Assembly (NCBI GenBank): GCA_023376005.1
Contig: CM042179.1
Coordinates: 20,059,270-20,123,269 of the forward strand
Direction: 5' to 3'
DNA length: 64,000 nt
DNA from: Doryteuthis pealeii
Lineage: Eukaryota; Mollusca; Cephalopoda; Myopsida; Loliginidae
The notes beneath the pieces were generated by a model that was not told the DNA's origin, made no database searches, and saw only the letters and a program-made list of their open reading frames with translations. Both the position numbers and the translations under genes were made by a program. Below, piece by piece: positions 20,345 through 34,040 of this stretch (position 1 is the first letter of the stretch; each line of letters opens with the position of its first letter).

Positions 20345-23300
20345 AGTGGACACGCTATTAGAACCAGAAAATCTACTCAAATTTGTCCAGTGCAACTGCA
20401 AAATGGATTCTAATACAATACGGTGTCCCTGCCCAAAGAAACATAGTCTTAATTGTTCCAGAGGATGGCTAGAGTGTGGTAATCCAGCCCATCAGATGGG
20501 TGTGGCAAATGAGAGACATGCAACTAGAATCAGAAAATCTTCTCAAATTTGTCCAGTGCAACTGCAAAATGGATTCTAATACAATACGGTGTCCCTGCCC
20601 AAAGAAACATCGTCTTAATTGTTCCAGAGGATGGCTAGAGTGTGGTAATCCAGCCCATCAGATGGGTGTTGCAAATGAGACACATGCAACTAGAACCAGA
20701 AAATCTTCTCAAATGTGTCCAGTGCACCTGCAAAATGGATTCTAATACAATACGGTGTCCCTGCCCAAAGAAGCATAGTCTTAATTGTTCAGGAGGATGG
20801 CTAGAGTGTGGTAATCCCGCCCATCAGATGGGTGTTGCAAATGAGAGACATGCAACTAGAACCAGAAAATCTTCTCAAATTTGTCCAGTGCACCTGCAAA
20901 ATGGATTCTAATACAATACGGTGTCCCTGCCCAAAGAAACATAGTCTTAATTGTTCCAGAGGATGGCTAGAGTGTGGTAATCCAGCCCATCAGATGGGTG
21001 TGGCAAATGAGAGACATGCAACTAGAACCAGAAAATCTTCTCAAATTTGTCCAGTGCAACTGCAAAATGGATTCTAATACAATACGGTGTCCCTGCCCAA
21101 AGAAACATAGTCTTAATTGTTCCAGAGGATGGCTAGAGTGTGGTAATCCAGCCCATCAGATGGGTGTGGCAAATGAGAGACATGCAACTAGAACCAGAAA
21201 ATCTTCTCAAATTTGTCCAGTGCAACTGCAAAATGGATTCTAATACAATACGGTGTCCCTGCCCAAAGAAGCATAGTCTTAATTGTTCCAGAGGATGGCT
21301 AGAATGTGGTAATCCAGTCCATCAGATGCGTGTGGCAAATGAGAGACATGCAACTAGAACCAGAAAATCTTCTCAAATTGGACCAGTTTAACTGCAAAAT
21401 GGATTCTAATACAATACGGTGTCCCTGCCCAAAGAAGTATAGTCTTAATTGTTCAGGAGGATGGCTAGAGTGTGGTAATACAGCGCATCAGATGGGTGTG
21501 GCAAATGAGAGACATGCAACTAGAACCAGAAAATCTTCTCAAATTTGTCCAGTGCAACTGCAAAATGGATTCTAATACAATACGGTGTCCCTGCCCAAAG
21601 AAGTATAGTCTTAATTGTTCCAGAGGATGGCTAGAGTGTGGTAATCCAGCTCATCAGATGGGTGTGGCAAATGAGAGAGATGAAACTAGAACCAGAAAAT
21701 CTTCTCAAATTGGACCAGTGCAACTGCAAAATGGATTCTAATACAATACGGTGTCCCTGCCCAAAGAAACATCGTCTTAATTGTTCCAGAGGATGGCTAG
21801 AGTGTGGTAATCCAGCCCATCAGATGGGTGTGGCAAATGAGAGACATGCAACTAGAACCAGAAAATATTCTCAAATTGGTCCAGTGCAACTGCAAAATGG
21901 ATTCTAATACAATACGGTGTCCCTGCCCAAAGAAGCATAATCTTAATTGTTCCAGAGGATGGCTAGAGTGTGGTAATCCAGCCCATCAGATGGGTGTGGC
22001 AAATGAGAGACATGCAACTAGAACCAGAAAATCTTCTCAAATTTGTCCAGTGCAACTGCAAAATGGATTCTAATACAACACGGTGTCCCTGCCCAAAGAA
22101 GTATAGTCTTAATTGTTCCAGAGGATGGCTAGAGTGTGGTAATCCAGCCCATCAGATGGGTGTGGCAAATGAGAGACATGCAACTAGAACAAGAAAATCT
22201 TCTCAAATTGGACCAGTGCAACTGCAAAATGGATTCTAATACAATACGGTGTCCCTGCCAAAGAAGTATAGTCTTAATTGTTCCAGAGGATGGCTAGAGT
22301 GTGGTAATCCAGCACATCAGATGGGTGTGGCAAATGAGAGACATGCAACTAGAACCAGAAAATCTTCTCAAATTGGACCAGTTTAACTGCAAAATGGATT
22401 CTAATACAATACGGTGTCCCTGCCCAAAGAAGTATAGTCTTAATTGTTCAGGAGGATGGCTAGAGTGTGGTAATACAGCGCATAAGATGGGTGTGGCAAA
22501 TGAGAGACATGCAACTAGAACCAGAAAATCTTCTCAATTTGTCCAGTGCAACTGCAAAATGGATTCTAATACAATACGGTGTCCCTGCCCAAAGAAGTAT
22601 AGTCTTAATTGTTCCAGAGGATGGTTAGAGTGTGGTAATCCAGCCCATCAGATGGGTGTGGCAAATGAGAGACATGCAACTAGAACCAGAAAATCTTCTC
22701 AAATTTGTCCAGTGCAACTGCAAAATGGATTCTAATACAATACGGTGTCCCTGCCCAAAGAAGCATAGTCTTAATTGTTCAAGAGGATGGCTAGAGTGTG
22801 GTAATCCAGCCCATCAGATGGGTGTGGCAAATGAGAGACATGCAACTAGAACCAGAAAATCTTCTCAAATTTGTCCAGTGCAACTGCAAAATGGATTCTA
22901 ATACAACACGGTGTCCCTGCCAAAGAAGTATAGTCTTAATTGTTCCAGAGGATGGCTAGAGTGTGGTAATCCAGCCCATCAGATGGGTGTGGCAAATGAG
23001 AGACATGCAACTAGAACCAGAAAATCTTCTCAATTTGTCCAGTGCAACTGCAAAATGGATTCTAATACAATACGGTGTCCCTGCCCAAAGAAGCATAGTC
23101 TTAATTGTTCCAGAGGATGGCTAGAGTGTGGTAATCCAGCCCATCAGATGGGTGTGGCAAATGAGAGACATGCAACTAGAACCAGAAAATCTTCTCAAAT
23201 TTGTCCAGTGCAACTGCAAAATGGATTCTAATACAATACGGTGTCCCTGCCCAAAGAAGCATAGTCTTAATTGTTCCAGAGGATGGCTAGAGTGTGGTAA

Positions 23301-26300
23301 TCCAGCCCATCAGATGGGTGTGGCAAATGAGAGACATGCAACTAGAACCAGAAAATCTTCTCAAATTTGTCCAGTGCAACTGCAAAATGGATTCTAATAC
23401 AACACGGTGTCCCTGCCCAAAGAAGCATAGTCTTAATTGTTCCAGAGGATGGCTAGAGTGTGGTAATCCAGCCCATCAGATGGGTGTGGCAAATGAGAGA
23501 CATGCAACTAGAACCAGAAAATCTTCTCAAATTTGTCCAGTGCAACTGCAAAATGGATTCTAATACAATACGGTGTCCCTGCCCAAAGAAGCATAGTCTT
23601 AATTGTTCCAGAGGATGGCTAGAGTGTGGTAATCCAGCCCATCAGATGGGTGTGGCAAATGAGAGACATGCAACTAGAACCAGAAAATCTTCTCAAATTT
23701 GTCCAGTGCAACTGCAAAATGGATTCTAATACAACACGGTGTCCCTGCCAAAGAAGTATAGTCTTAATTGTTCCAGAGGATGGCTAGAGTGTGGTAATCC
23801 AGCCCATCAGATGGGTGTGGCAAATGAGAGACATGCAACTAGAACCAGAAAATCTTCTCAAATTTGTCCAGTGCAACTGCAAAATGGATTCTAATACAAC
23901 ACGGTGTCCCTGCCAAAGAAGTATAGTCTTAATTGTTCCAGAGGATGGCTAGAGTGTGGTAATCCAGCCCATCAGATGGGTGTGGCAAATGAGAGACATG
24001 CAACTAGAACCAGAAAATCTTCTCAAATTGGACCAGTGCAACTGCAAAATGGATTCTAATACAATACGGTGTCCCTGCCAAAGAAGTATAGTCTTAATTG
24101 TTCCAGAGGATGGCTAGAGTGTGGTAATCCAGCACATCAGATGGGTGTGGCAAATGAGAGACATGCAACTAGAACCAGAAAATCTTCTCAAATTGGACCA
24201 GTTTAACTGCAAAATGGATTCTAATACAATATGGTGTCCCTGCCCAAAGAAGTATAGTCTTAATTGTTCAGGAGGATGGCTAGAGTGTGGTAATACAGCG
24301 CATAAGATGGGTGTGGCAAATGAGAGACATGCAACTAGAACCAGAAAATCTTCTCAAATTTGTCCAGTGCAACTGCAAAATGGATTCTAATACAATACGG
24401 TGTCCCTGCCCAAAGAAGTATAGTCTTAATTGTTCCAGAGGATGGCTAGAGTGTGGTAATCCAGCCCATCAGATGGGTGTGGCAAATGAGAGACATGCAA
24501 CTAAAACCAGAAAATCTTCTCAAATTTGTCCAGTGCAACTGCAAAATGGATTCTAATACAATACGGTGTCCCTGCCCAAAGAAGCATAGTCTTAATTGTT
24601 CCAGAGGATGGCTAGAGTGTGGTAATCCAGCCCATCAGATGGGTGTGGCAAATGAGACACATGCAACTAGAACCAGAAAATCTTCTCAAATTTGTCCAGT
24701 GCAACTGCAAAATGGATTCTAATACAATACGGTGTCCCTGCCCAAAGAAACATAGTCTTAATTGTTCCAGAGGATGGCTAGAGTGTGGTAATCCAGCCCA
24801 TCAGATGGGTGTGGCAAATGAGAGACATGCAACTAGAACCAGAAAATCTTCTCAAATTGGACCAGTTTAACTGCAAAATGGATTCTAATACAATACGGTG
24901 TCCCTGCCCAAAGAAGCTTAGTCTTAATTGTTCCAGAGGATGGCTAGAGTGTGGTAATCCAGCCCATCAGATGGGTGTGGCAAATGAGAGACATGCAACT
25001 AGAACCAGAAAATCTTCTCAAATTTGTCCAGTGCAACTGCAAAATGGATTCTAATACAATACGGTGTCCCTGCCCAAAGAAGCATAGTCTTAATTGTTCC
25101 AGAGGATGGCTAGAGTGTGGTAATCCAGCCCATCAGATGGGTGTGGCAAATGAGACACATGCAACTAGAACCAGAAAATCTTCTCAAATTTGTCCAGTGC
25201 AACTGCAAAATGGATTCTAATACAATACGGTGTCCCTGCCAAAGAAGCATAGTCTTAATTGTTCCAGAGGATGGCTAGAGTGTGGTAATCCAGCCCATCA
25301 GATGGGTGTGGCAAATGAGACACATGCAACTAGAACCAGAAAATCTTCTCAAATTTGTCCAGTGCAACTGCAAAATGGATTCTAATACAATACGGTGTCC
25401 CTGCCCAAAGAAGCATAGTCTTAATTGTTCCAGAGGATGGCTAGAGTGTGGTAATCCAGCCCATCAGATGGGTGTGGCAAATGAGAGACATGCAACTGGA
25501 ACAAGAAAATCTCAAATTGGACCAGTGCAACTGCAAAATGGATTCTAATACAACACGGTGTCCCTGCCAAAGAAGTATAGTCTTAATTGTTCCAGAGGAT
25601 GGCTAGAGTGTGGTAATCCAGCCCATCAGATGGGTGTGGCAAATGAGAGACATGCAACTAGAACCAGAAAATCTTCTCAAATTTGTCCAGTGCAACTGCA
25701 AAATGGATTCTAATACAATACGGTGTCCCTGCCCGAAGAAACATAGTCTTAATTGTTCCAGAGGATGGCTAGAGTGTGGTAATCCAGCACATCAGATGGG
25801 TGTGGCAAATGAGAGACATGCAACTAGAACCAGAAAATCTTCTCAAATTTGTCCAGTGCAACTGCAAAATGGATTCTAATACAATACGGTGTCCCTGCCC
25901 AAAGAAACATAGTCTTAATTGTTCCAGAGGATGGCTAGAGTGTGGTAATCCAGCCCATCAGATGCGGTGTTGCAAATGAGACACATGCAACTAGAACCAG
26001 AAAATCTTCTCAAATGTGTCCAGTGCACCTGCAAAATGGATTCTAATACAATACGGTGTCCCTGCCCAAAGAAGCATAGTCTTAATTGTTCAGGAGGATG
26101 GCTAGTGTGTGGTAATCCCGCCATCAGATGGGTGTTGCAAATGAGAGACATGCAACTAGAACCAGAAAATCTTCTCAAATTTGTCCAGTGCAACTGCAAA
26201 ATGGATTCTAATACAATACGGTGTCCCTGCCCAAAGAAACATAGTCTTAATTGTTCCAGAGGATGGCTAGAGTGTGGTAATCCAGCCCATCAGATGGGTG

Positions 26301-29300
26301 TGGCAAATGAGAGACATGCAACTAGAACCAGAAAATCTTCTCAAATTTGTCCAGTGCAACTGCAAAATGGATTCTAATACAATACGGTGTCCCTGCCCAA
26401 AGAAGCATAGTCTTAATTGTTCCAGAGGATGGCTAGAGTGTGGTAATCCAGCCCATCAGATGGGTGTGGCAAATGAGAGACATGCAACTAGAACAAGAAA
26501 ATCTCAAATTGGACCAGTGCAACTGCAAAATGGATTCTAATACAACACGGTGTCCCTGCCAAAGAAGTATAGTCTTAATTGTTCCAGAGGATGGCTAGAG
26601 TGTGGTAATCCAGCTCATCAGATGGGTGTGGCAATTGAGAGACATGCAACTAGAACCAGAAAATCTCAAATTGGACCAGTGCAACTGCAAAATGGATTCT
26701 AATACAATACGGTGTCCCTGCCCAAAGAAGTATAGTCTTAATTGTTCCAGAGGATGGCTAGAGTGTGGTAATCCAGCACATCAGATGGGTGTGGCAAATG
26801 AGAGACATGCAACTAGAACCAGAAAATCTTCTCAAATTGGACCAGTTTAACTGCAAAATGGATTCTAATACAATATGGTGTCCCTGCCCAAAGAAGTATA
26901 GTCTTAATTGTTCAGGAGGATGGCTAGAGTGTGGTAATACAGCGCATAAGATGGGTGTGGCAAATGAGAGACATGCAACTAGAACCAGAAAATCTTCTCA
27001 AATTTGTCCAGTGCAACTGCAAAATGGATTCTAATACAATACGGTGTCCCTGCCCAAAGAAGTATAGTCTTAATTGTTCCAGAGGATGGCTAGAGTGTGG
27101 TAATCCAGCCCATCAGATGGGTGTGGCAAATGAGAGACATGCAACTAAAACCAGAAAATCTTCTCAAATTTGTCCAGTGCAACTGCAAAATGGATTCTAA
27201 TACAATACGGTGTCCCTGCCCAAAGAAGCATAGTCTTAATTGTTCCAGAGGATGGCTAGAGTGTGGTAATCCAGCCATCAGATGGGTGTGGCAAATGAGA
27301 CACATGCAACTAGAACCAGAAAATCTTCTCAAATTTGTCCAGTGCAACTGCAAAATGGATTCTAATACAATACGGTGTCCCTGCCCAAAGAAACATAGTC
27401 TTAATTGTTCCAGAGGATGGCTAGAGTGTGGTAATCCAGCCCATCAGATGGGTGTGGCAAATGAGAGACATGCAACTAGAACCAGAAAATCTTCTCAAAT
27501 TTGTCCAGTGCAACTGCAAAATGGATTCTAATACAATACGGTGTCCCTGCCCAAAGAAGCATAGTCTTAATTGTTCCAGAGGATGGCTAGAGTGTGGTAA
27601 TCCAGCCCATCAGATGGGTGTGGCAAATGAGACACATGCAACTAGAACCAGAAAATCTTCTCAAATTTGTCCAGTGCAACTGCAAAATGGATTCTAATAC
27701 AATACGGTGTCCCTGCCCAAAGAAGCATAGTCTTAATTGTTCCAGAGGATGGCTAGAGTGTGGTAATCCAGCCCATCAGATGGGTGTGGCAAATGAGAGA
27801 CACATGCAACTAGAACCAGAAAATCTTCTCAAATTTGTCCAGTGCAACTGCAAAATGGATTCTAATACAATACGGTGTCCCTGCCCAAAGAAGCATAGTC
27901 TTAATTGTTCCAGAGGATGGCTAGAGTGTGGTAATCCAGCCCATCAGATGGGTGTGGCAAATGAGAGACATGCAACTGAACAGAAAATCTCAAATTGGAC
28001 CAGTGCAACTGCAAAATGGATTCTAATACAACACGGTGTCCCTGCCAAAGAAGTATAGTCTTAATTGTTCCAGAGGATGGCTAGAGTGTGGTAATCCAGC
28101 CCATCAGATGGGTGTGGCAAATGAGAGACATGCAACTAGAACCAGAAAATCTTCTCAAATTTGTCCAGTGCAACTGCAAAATGGATTCTAATACAATACG
28201 GTGTCCCTGCCCGAAGAACATAGTCTTAATTGTTCCAGAGGATGGCTAGAGTGTGGTAATCCAGCCCATCAGATGGGTGTGGCAAATGAGAGACATGCAA
28301 CTAGAACCAGAAAATCTTCTCAAATTTGTCCAGTGCAACTGCAAAATGGATTCTAATACAATACGGTGTCCCTGCCCAAGAAACATAGTCTTAATTGTTC
28401 CAGAGGATGGCTAGAGTGTGGTAATCCAGCCCATCAGATGCGTGTTGCAAATGAGACACATGCAACTAGAACCAGAAAATCTTCTCAAATGTGTCCAGTG
28501 CACCTGCAAAATGGATTCTAATACAATACGGTGTCCCTGCCCAAAGAAGCATAGTCTTAATTGTTCAGAGGATGGCTAGTGTGTGGTAATCCAGCCCATC
28601 AGATGGGTGTTGCAAATGAGAGACATGCAACTAGAACCAGAAAATCTTCTCAAATTTGTCCAGTGCAACTGCAAAATGGATTCTAATACAATACGGTGTC
28701 CCTGCCCAAAGAAACATAGTCTTAATTGTTCCAGAGGATGGCTAGAGTGTGGTAATCCAGCCCATCAGATGGGTGTGGCAAATGAGAGACATGCAACTAG
28801 AACCAGAAAATCTTCTCAAATTTGTCCAGTGCAACTGCAAAATGGATTCTAATACAATACGGTGTCCCTGCCCAAAGAAGCATAGTCTTAATTGTTCCAG
28901 AGGATGGCTAGAGTGTGGTAATCCAGCCCATCAGATGGGTGTGGCAAATGAGAGACATGCAACTAGAACAAGAAAATCTCAAATTGGACCAGTGCAACTG
29001 CAAAATGGATTCTAATACAACACGGTGTCCCTGCCAAAGAAGTATAGTCTTAATTGTTCCAGAGGATGGCTAGAGTGTGGTAATCCAGCCCATCAGATGG
29101 GTGCTGCAAATGAGAGACATGCAACTAGAACAGAAAATCTCAAATTGGCCAGTGCAACTGCAAAATGGATTCTAATACAATACGGTGTCCCTGCCCAAAG
29201 AAGCATAGTCTTAATTGTTCCAGAGGATGGCTAGAGTGTGGTAATCCAGCCCATCAGATGGTGTGGCAATTGAGAGACATGCAACTAGAACCAGAAAATC

Positions 29301-32300
29301 TCAAATTGGACCAGTGCAACTGCAAAATGGATTCTAATACAATACGGTGTCCCTGCCAAAGAAGCATAGTCTTAATTGTTCCAGAGGATGGCTAGAGTGT
29401 GGTAATCCAGCCCATCAGATGGGTGTGGCAATTGAGAGACATGCAACTAGAACCAGAAAATCTTCTCAAATTTGTCCAGTGCAACTGCAAAATGGATTCT
29501 AATACAATACGGTGTCCCTGCCCAAAGAAGCATAGTCTTAATTGTTCCAGAGGATGGCTAGAGTGTGGTAATCCAGCCCATCAGATGGGTGTGGCAAATG
29601 AGAGACATGCAACTAGAACAAGAAAATCTCAAATTGGACCAGTGCAACTGCAAAATGGATTCTAATACAACACGGTGTCCCTGCCCAAAGAAGTATAGTC
29701 TTAATTGTTCCAGAGGATGGCTAGAGTGTGGTAATCCAGCCCATCAGATGGGTGTGGCAAATGAGAGACATGCAACTAAAACCAGAAAATCTTCTCAAAT
29801 TTGTCCAGTGCAACTGCAAAATGGATTCTAATACAATACGGTGTCCCTGCCCAAAGAAGCATAGTCTTAATTGTTCCAGAGGATGGCTAGAGTGTGGTAA
29901 TCCAGCCCATCAGATGGGTGTGGCAAATGAGACACATGCAACTAGAACCAGAAAATCTTCTCAAATTTTGTCCAGTGCAACTGCAAAATGGATTCTAATA
30001 CAATACGGTGTCCCTGCCCAAAGAAACATAGTCTTAATTGTTCCAGAGGATGGCTAGAGTGTGGTAATCCAGCCCATCAGATGGGTGTGGCAAATGAGAG
30101 ACATGCAACTAGAACCAGAAAATCTTCTCAAATTGGACCAGTTTAACTGCAAAATGGATTCTAATACAATACGGTGTCCCTGCCCAAAGAAGCTTAGTCT
30201 TAATTGTTCCAGAGGATGGCTAGAGTGTGGTAATCCAGCCCATCAGATGGGTGTGGCAAATGAGAGACATGCAACTAGAACCAGAAAATCTTCTCAAATT
30301 TGTCCAGTGCAACTGCAAAATGGATTCTAATACAATACGGTGTCCCTGCCCAAAGAAGCATAGTCTTAATTGTTCCAGAGGATGGCTAGAGTGTGGTAAT
30401 CCAGCCCATCAGATGGGTGTGGCAAATGAGACACATGCAACTAGAACCAGAAAATCTTCTCAAATTTGTCCAGTGCAACTGCAAAATGGATTCTAATACA
30501 ATACGGTGTCCCTGCCCAAAGAAGCATAGTCTTAATTGTTCCAGAGGATGGCTAGAGTGTGGTAATCCAGCCCATCAGATGGGTGTGGCAAATGAGACAC
30601 ATGCAACTAGAACCAGAAAATCTTCTCAAATTTGTCCAGTGCAACTGCAAAATGGATTCTAATACAATACGGTGTCCCTGCCCAAAGAAGCATAGTCTTA
30701 ATTGTTCCAGAGGATGGCTAGAGTGTGGTAATCCAGCCCATCAGATGGGTGTGGCAAATGAGAGACATGCAACTGGAACAAGAAAATCTCAAATTGGACC
30801 AGTGCAACTGCAAAATGGATTCTAATACAACACGGTGTCCCTGCCAAAGAAGTATAGTCTTAATTGTTCCAGAGGATGGCTAGAGTGTGGTAATCCAGCC
30901 CATCAGATGGGTGTGGCAAATGAGAGACATGCAACTAGAACCAGAAAATCTTCTCAAATTTGTCCAGTGCAACTGCAAAATGGATTCTAATACAATACGG
31001 TGTCCCTGCCCGAAGAAACATAGTCTTAATTGTTCCAGAGGATGGCTAGAGTGTGGTAATCCAGCCCATCAGATGGGTGTGGCAAATGAGAGACATGCAA
31101 CTAGAACCAGAAAATCTTCTCAAATTTGTCCAGTGCAACTGCAAAATGGATTCTAATACAATACGGTGTCCCTGCCCAAAGAAACATAGTCTTAATTGTT
31201 CCAGAGGATGGCTAGAGTGTGGTAATCCAGCCCATCAGATGCGTGTTGCAAATGAGACACATGCAACTAGAACCAGAAAATCTTCTCAAATGTGTCCAGT
31301 GCACCTGCAAAATGGATTCTAATACAATACGGTGTCCCTGCCCAAAGAAGCATAGTCTTAATTGTTCAGGAGGATGGCTAGTGTGTGGTAATCCCGCCCA
31401 TCAGATGGGTGTTGCAAATGAGAGACATGCAACTAGAACCAGAAAATCTTCTCAAATTTGTCCAGTGCAACTGCAAAATGGATTCTAATACAATACGGTG
31501 TCCCTGCCCAAAGAAACATAGTCTTAATTGTTCCAGAGGATGGCTAGAGTGTGGTAATCCAGCCCATCAGATGGGTGTGGCAAATGAGAGACATGCAACT
31601 AGAACCAGAAAATCTTCTCAAATTTGTCCAGTGCAACTGCAAAATGGATTCTAATACAATACGGTGTCCCTGCCCAAAGAAGCATAGTCTTAATTGTTCC
31701 AGAGGATGGCTAGAGTGTGGTAATCCAGCCCATCAGATGGGTGTGGCAAATGAGAGACATGCAACTAGAACAAGAAAATCTCAAATTGGACCAGTGCAAC
31801 TGCAAAATGGATTCTAATACAACACGGTGTCCCTGCCAAAGAAGTATAGTCTTAATTGTTCCAGAGGATGGCTAGAGTGTGGTAATCCAGCCCATCAGAT
31901 GGGTGCTGCAAATGAGAGACATGCAACTAGAACAAGAAAATCTCAAATTGGACCAGTGCAACTGCAAAATGGATTCTAATACAATACGGTGTCCCTGCCA
32001 AAGAAGCATAGTCTTAATTGTTCCAGAGGATGGCTAGAGTGTGGTAATCCAGCCCATCAGATGGGTGTGGCAATTGAGAGACATGCAACTAGAACCAGAA
32101 AATCTCAAATTGGACCAGTGCAACTGCAAAATGGATTCTAATACAATACGGTGTCCCTGCCCAAAGAAGCATAGTCTTAATTGTTCCAGAGGATGGCTAG
32201 AGTGTGGTAATCCAGCCCATCAGATGGGTGTGGCAATTGAGAGACATGCAACTAGAACCAGAAAATCTTCTCAAATTTGTCCAGTGCACCTGCAAAATGG

Positions 32301-33859
32301 ATTCTAATACAATACGGTGTCCCTGCCCAAAGAAGCATAGTCTTAATTGTTCCAGAGGATGGCTAGAGTGTGGTAATCCAGCCCATCAGATGGGTGTGGC
32401 AAATGAGAGACATGCAACTAGAACAAGAAAATCTCAAATTGGACCAGTGCAACTGCAAAATGGATTCTAATACAACACGGTGTCCCTGCCCAAAGAAGTA
32501 TAGTCTTAATTGTTCCAGAGGATGGCTAGAGTGTGGTAATCCAGCCCATCAGATGGGTGTGGCAAATGAGAGACATGCAACTAGAACCAGAAAATCTTCT
32601 CAAATTTGTCCAGTGCAACTGCAAAATGGATTCTAATACAATACGGTGTCCCTGCCCAAAGAAGCATAGTCTTAATAGTTCAGGAGGATGGCTAGAGTGT
32701 GGTAATCCAGCCCATCAGATGGGTGTGGCAAATGAGAGACATGAAACTAGAACCAGAAAATCTTCTCAAATTTGTCCAGTGCAACTGCAAAATGGATTCT
32801 AATACAATACGGTGTCCCTGCCAAAAGAAACATAGTCTTAATTGTTCCAGAGGATGGCTAGAGTGTGGTAATCCAGCCCATCAGATGGGTGTGGCAAATG
32901 AGAGACATGCAACTAGAACCAGAAAATCTTCTCAAATTTGTCCAGTGCAACTGCAAAATGGATTCTAATACAATACGGTGTCCCTGCCCAAAGAAGCATA
33001 GTCTTAATTGTTCCAGAGGATGGCTAGAGTGTGGTAATCCAGCCCATCAGATGGGTGTGGCAAATGAGACACATGCAACTAGAACCAGAAAATCTTCTCA
33101 AATTTGTCCAGTGCAACTGCAAAATGGATTCTAATACAATACGGTGTCCCTGCCCAAAGAAGCATAGTCTTAATAGTTCAGGAGGATGGCTAGAGTGTGG
33201 TAATCCAGCCCATCAGATGGGTGTGGCAAATGAGAGACATGAAACTAGAACCAGAAAATCTTCTCAAATTTGTCCAGTGCAACTGCAAAATGGATTCTAA
33301 TACAATACGGTGTCCCTGCCAAAAGAAACATAGTCTTAATTGTTCCAGAGGATGGCTAGAGTGTGGTAATCCAGCCCATCAGAATGGTGTGGCAAATGAG
33401 AGACATGCAACTAGAACCAGAAAATCTTCTCAAATTTGTCCAGTGCAACTGCAAAATGGATTCTAATACAATACGGTGTCCCTGCCCAAAGAAGTATAGT
33501 CTTAATTGTTACAGAGGATGTCAAGAGTGTGGTAATCCAGCCCATCAGATGGGTGTGGCAAATGAGAGACATGCAACTAGAACCAGAAAATCTTCTCAAA
33601 TTTGTCCAGTGCAACTGCAAAATGGATTCTAATACAATACGGTGTCCCTGCCCAAAGAAGCATAGTCTTAATTGTTCCAGAGGATGGCTAGAGTGTGGTA
33701 ATCCAGCCCATCAGATGGGTGTGGCAAATGAGAGACATGCAACTAGAACCAGAAAATCTTCTCAAATTTGTCCAGTGCAACTGCAAAATGGATTCTAATA
33801 CAATACGGTGTCCCTGCCCAAAGAAGCATAGTCTTAATTGTTCCAGCATAGTCTTAATT
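20345..33859 (+). repeat. 166-bp satellite array, about 81 copies, with Cys-rich coding-like core
   Basis: Head-to-tail monomers with a 166-base period run for 13.5 kb without interruption. Each has AAATGGATTCTAATACAATA, CGGTGTCCCTGCCCAAAGAA, TAGTCTTAATTGTTCCAGAG, GATGGCTAGAGTGTGGTAAT and CATGCAACTAGAACCAGAAA. In one frame a monomer reads LEPENLLKFVQCNCKMDSNT then IRCPCPKKHSLNCSRGWLEC. The Cys spacing resembles the C-x-C...C-x-C...C motifs at the C-termini of many uncharacterised metazoan and transposon-linked proteins. The period is not a multiple of three and each monomer has TAA in another frame, so no long protein runs through the array. Variants include H/Y at the CAT/TAT codon, a 3-base deletion turning LLKFVQ into LKLDQ, one-base indels and W for R. 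Satellite identity is certain. The coding origin is inference. Confidence 0.97.
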
Positions 33860-34001
33860 TACTAAAATTACAAGATAACTATTCGCAAAAATTGTTAAAT
33901 CTTCATATTTCCCAAGCGTCGATTAATGTAGACTTTCAATATGTTAAAATCGAAAACTTATAGAAATGCATAGTAAAAAAATGATGTTGCAATTATGTCG
34001 A

Positions 34002-34003
<2 letters not shown>

Positions 34004-34039
<36 letters not shown>
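34004..34039. repeat. (TA)n microsatellite at LINE left edge
   Basis: Thirty-six bases of TA immediately upstream of the retrotransposon remnant at 34040. Confidence 0.95.

Positions 34040-34040
<1 letters not shown>

Noticed and set aside
20304..33798. Dozens of overlapping ~89-residue open frames in the 166-bp array
   Set aside because: They recur every 166 bases, overlap in different frames and end at the same TAA of each monomer. They reflect satellite periodicity, not separate genes.
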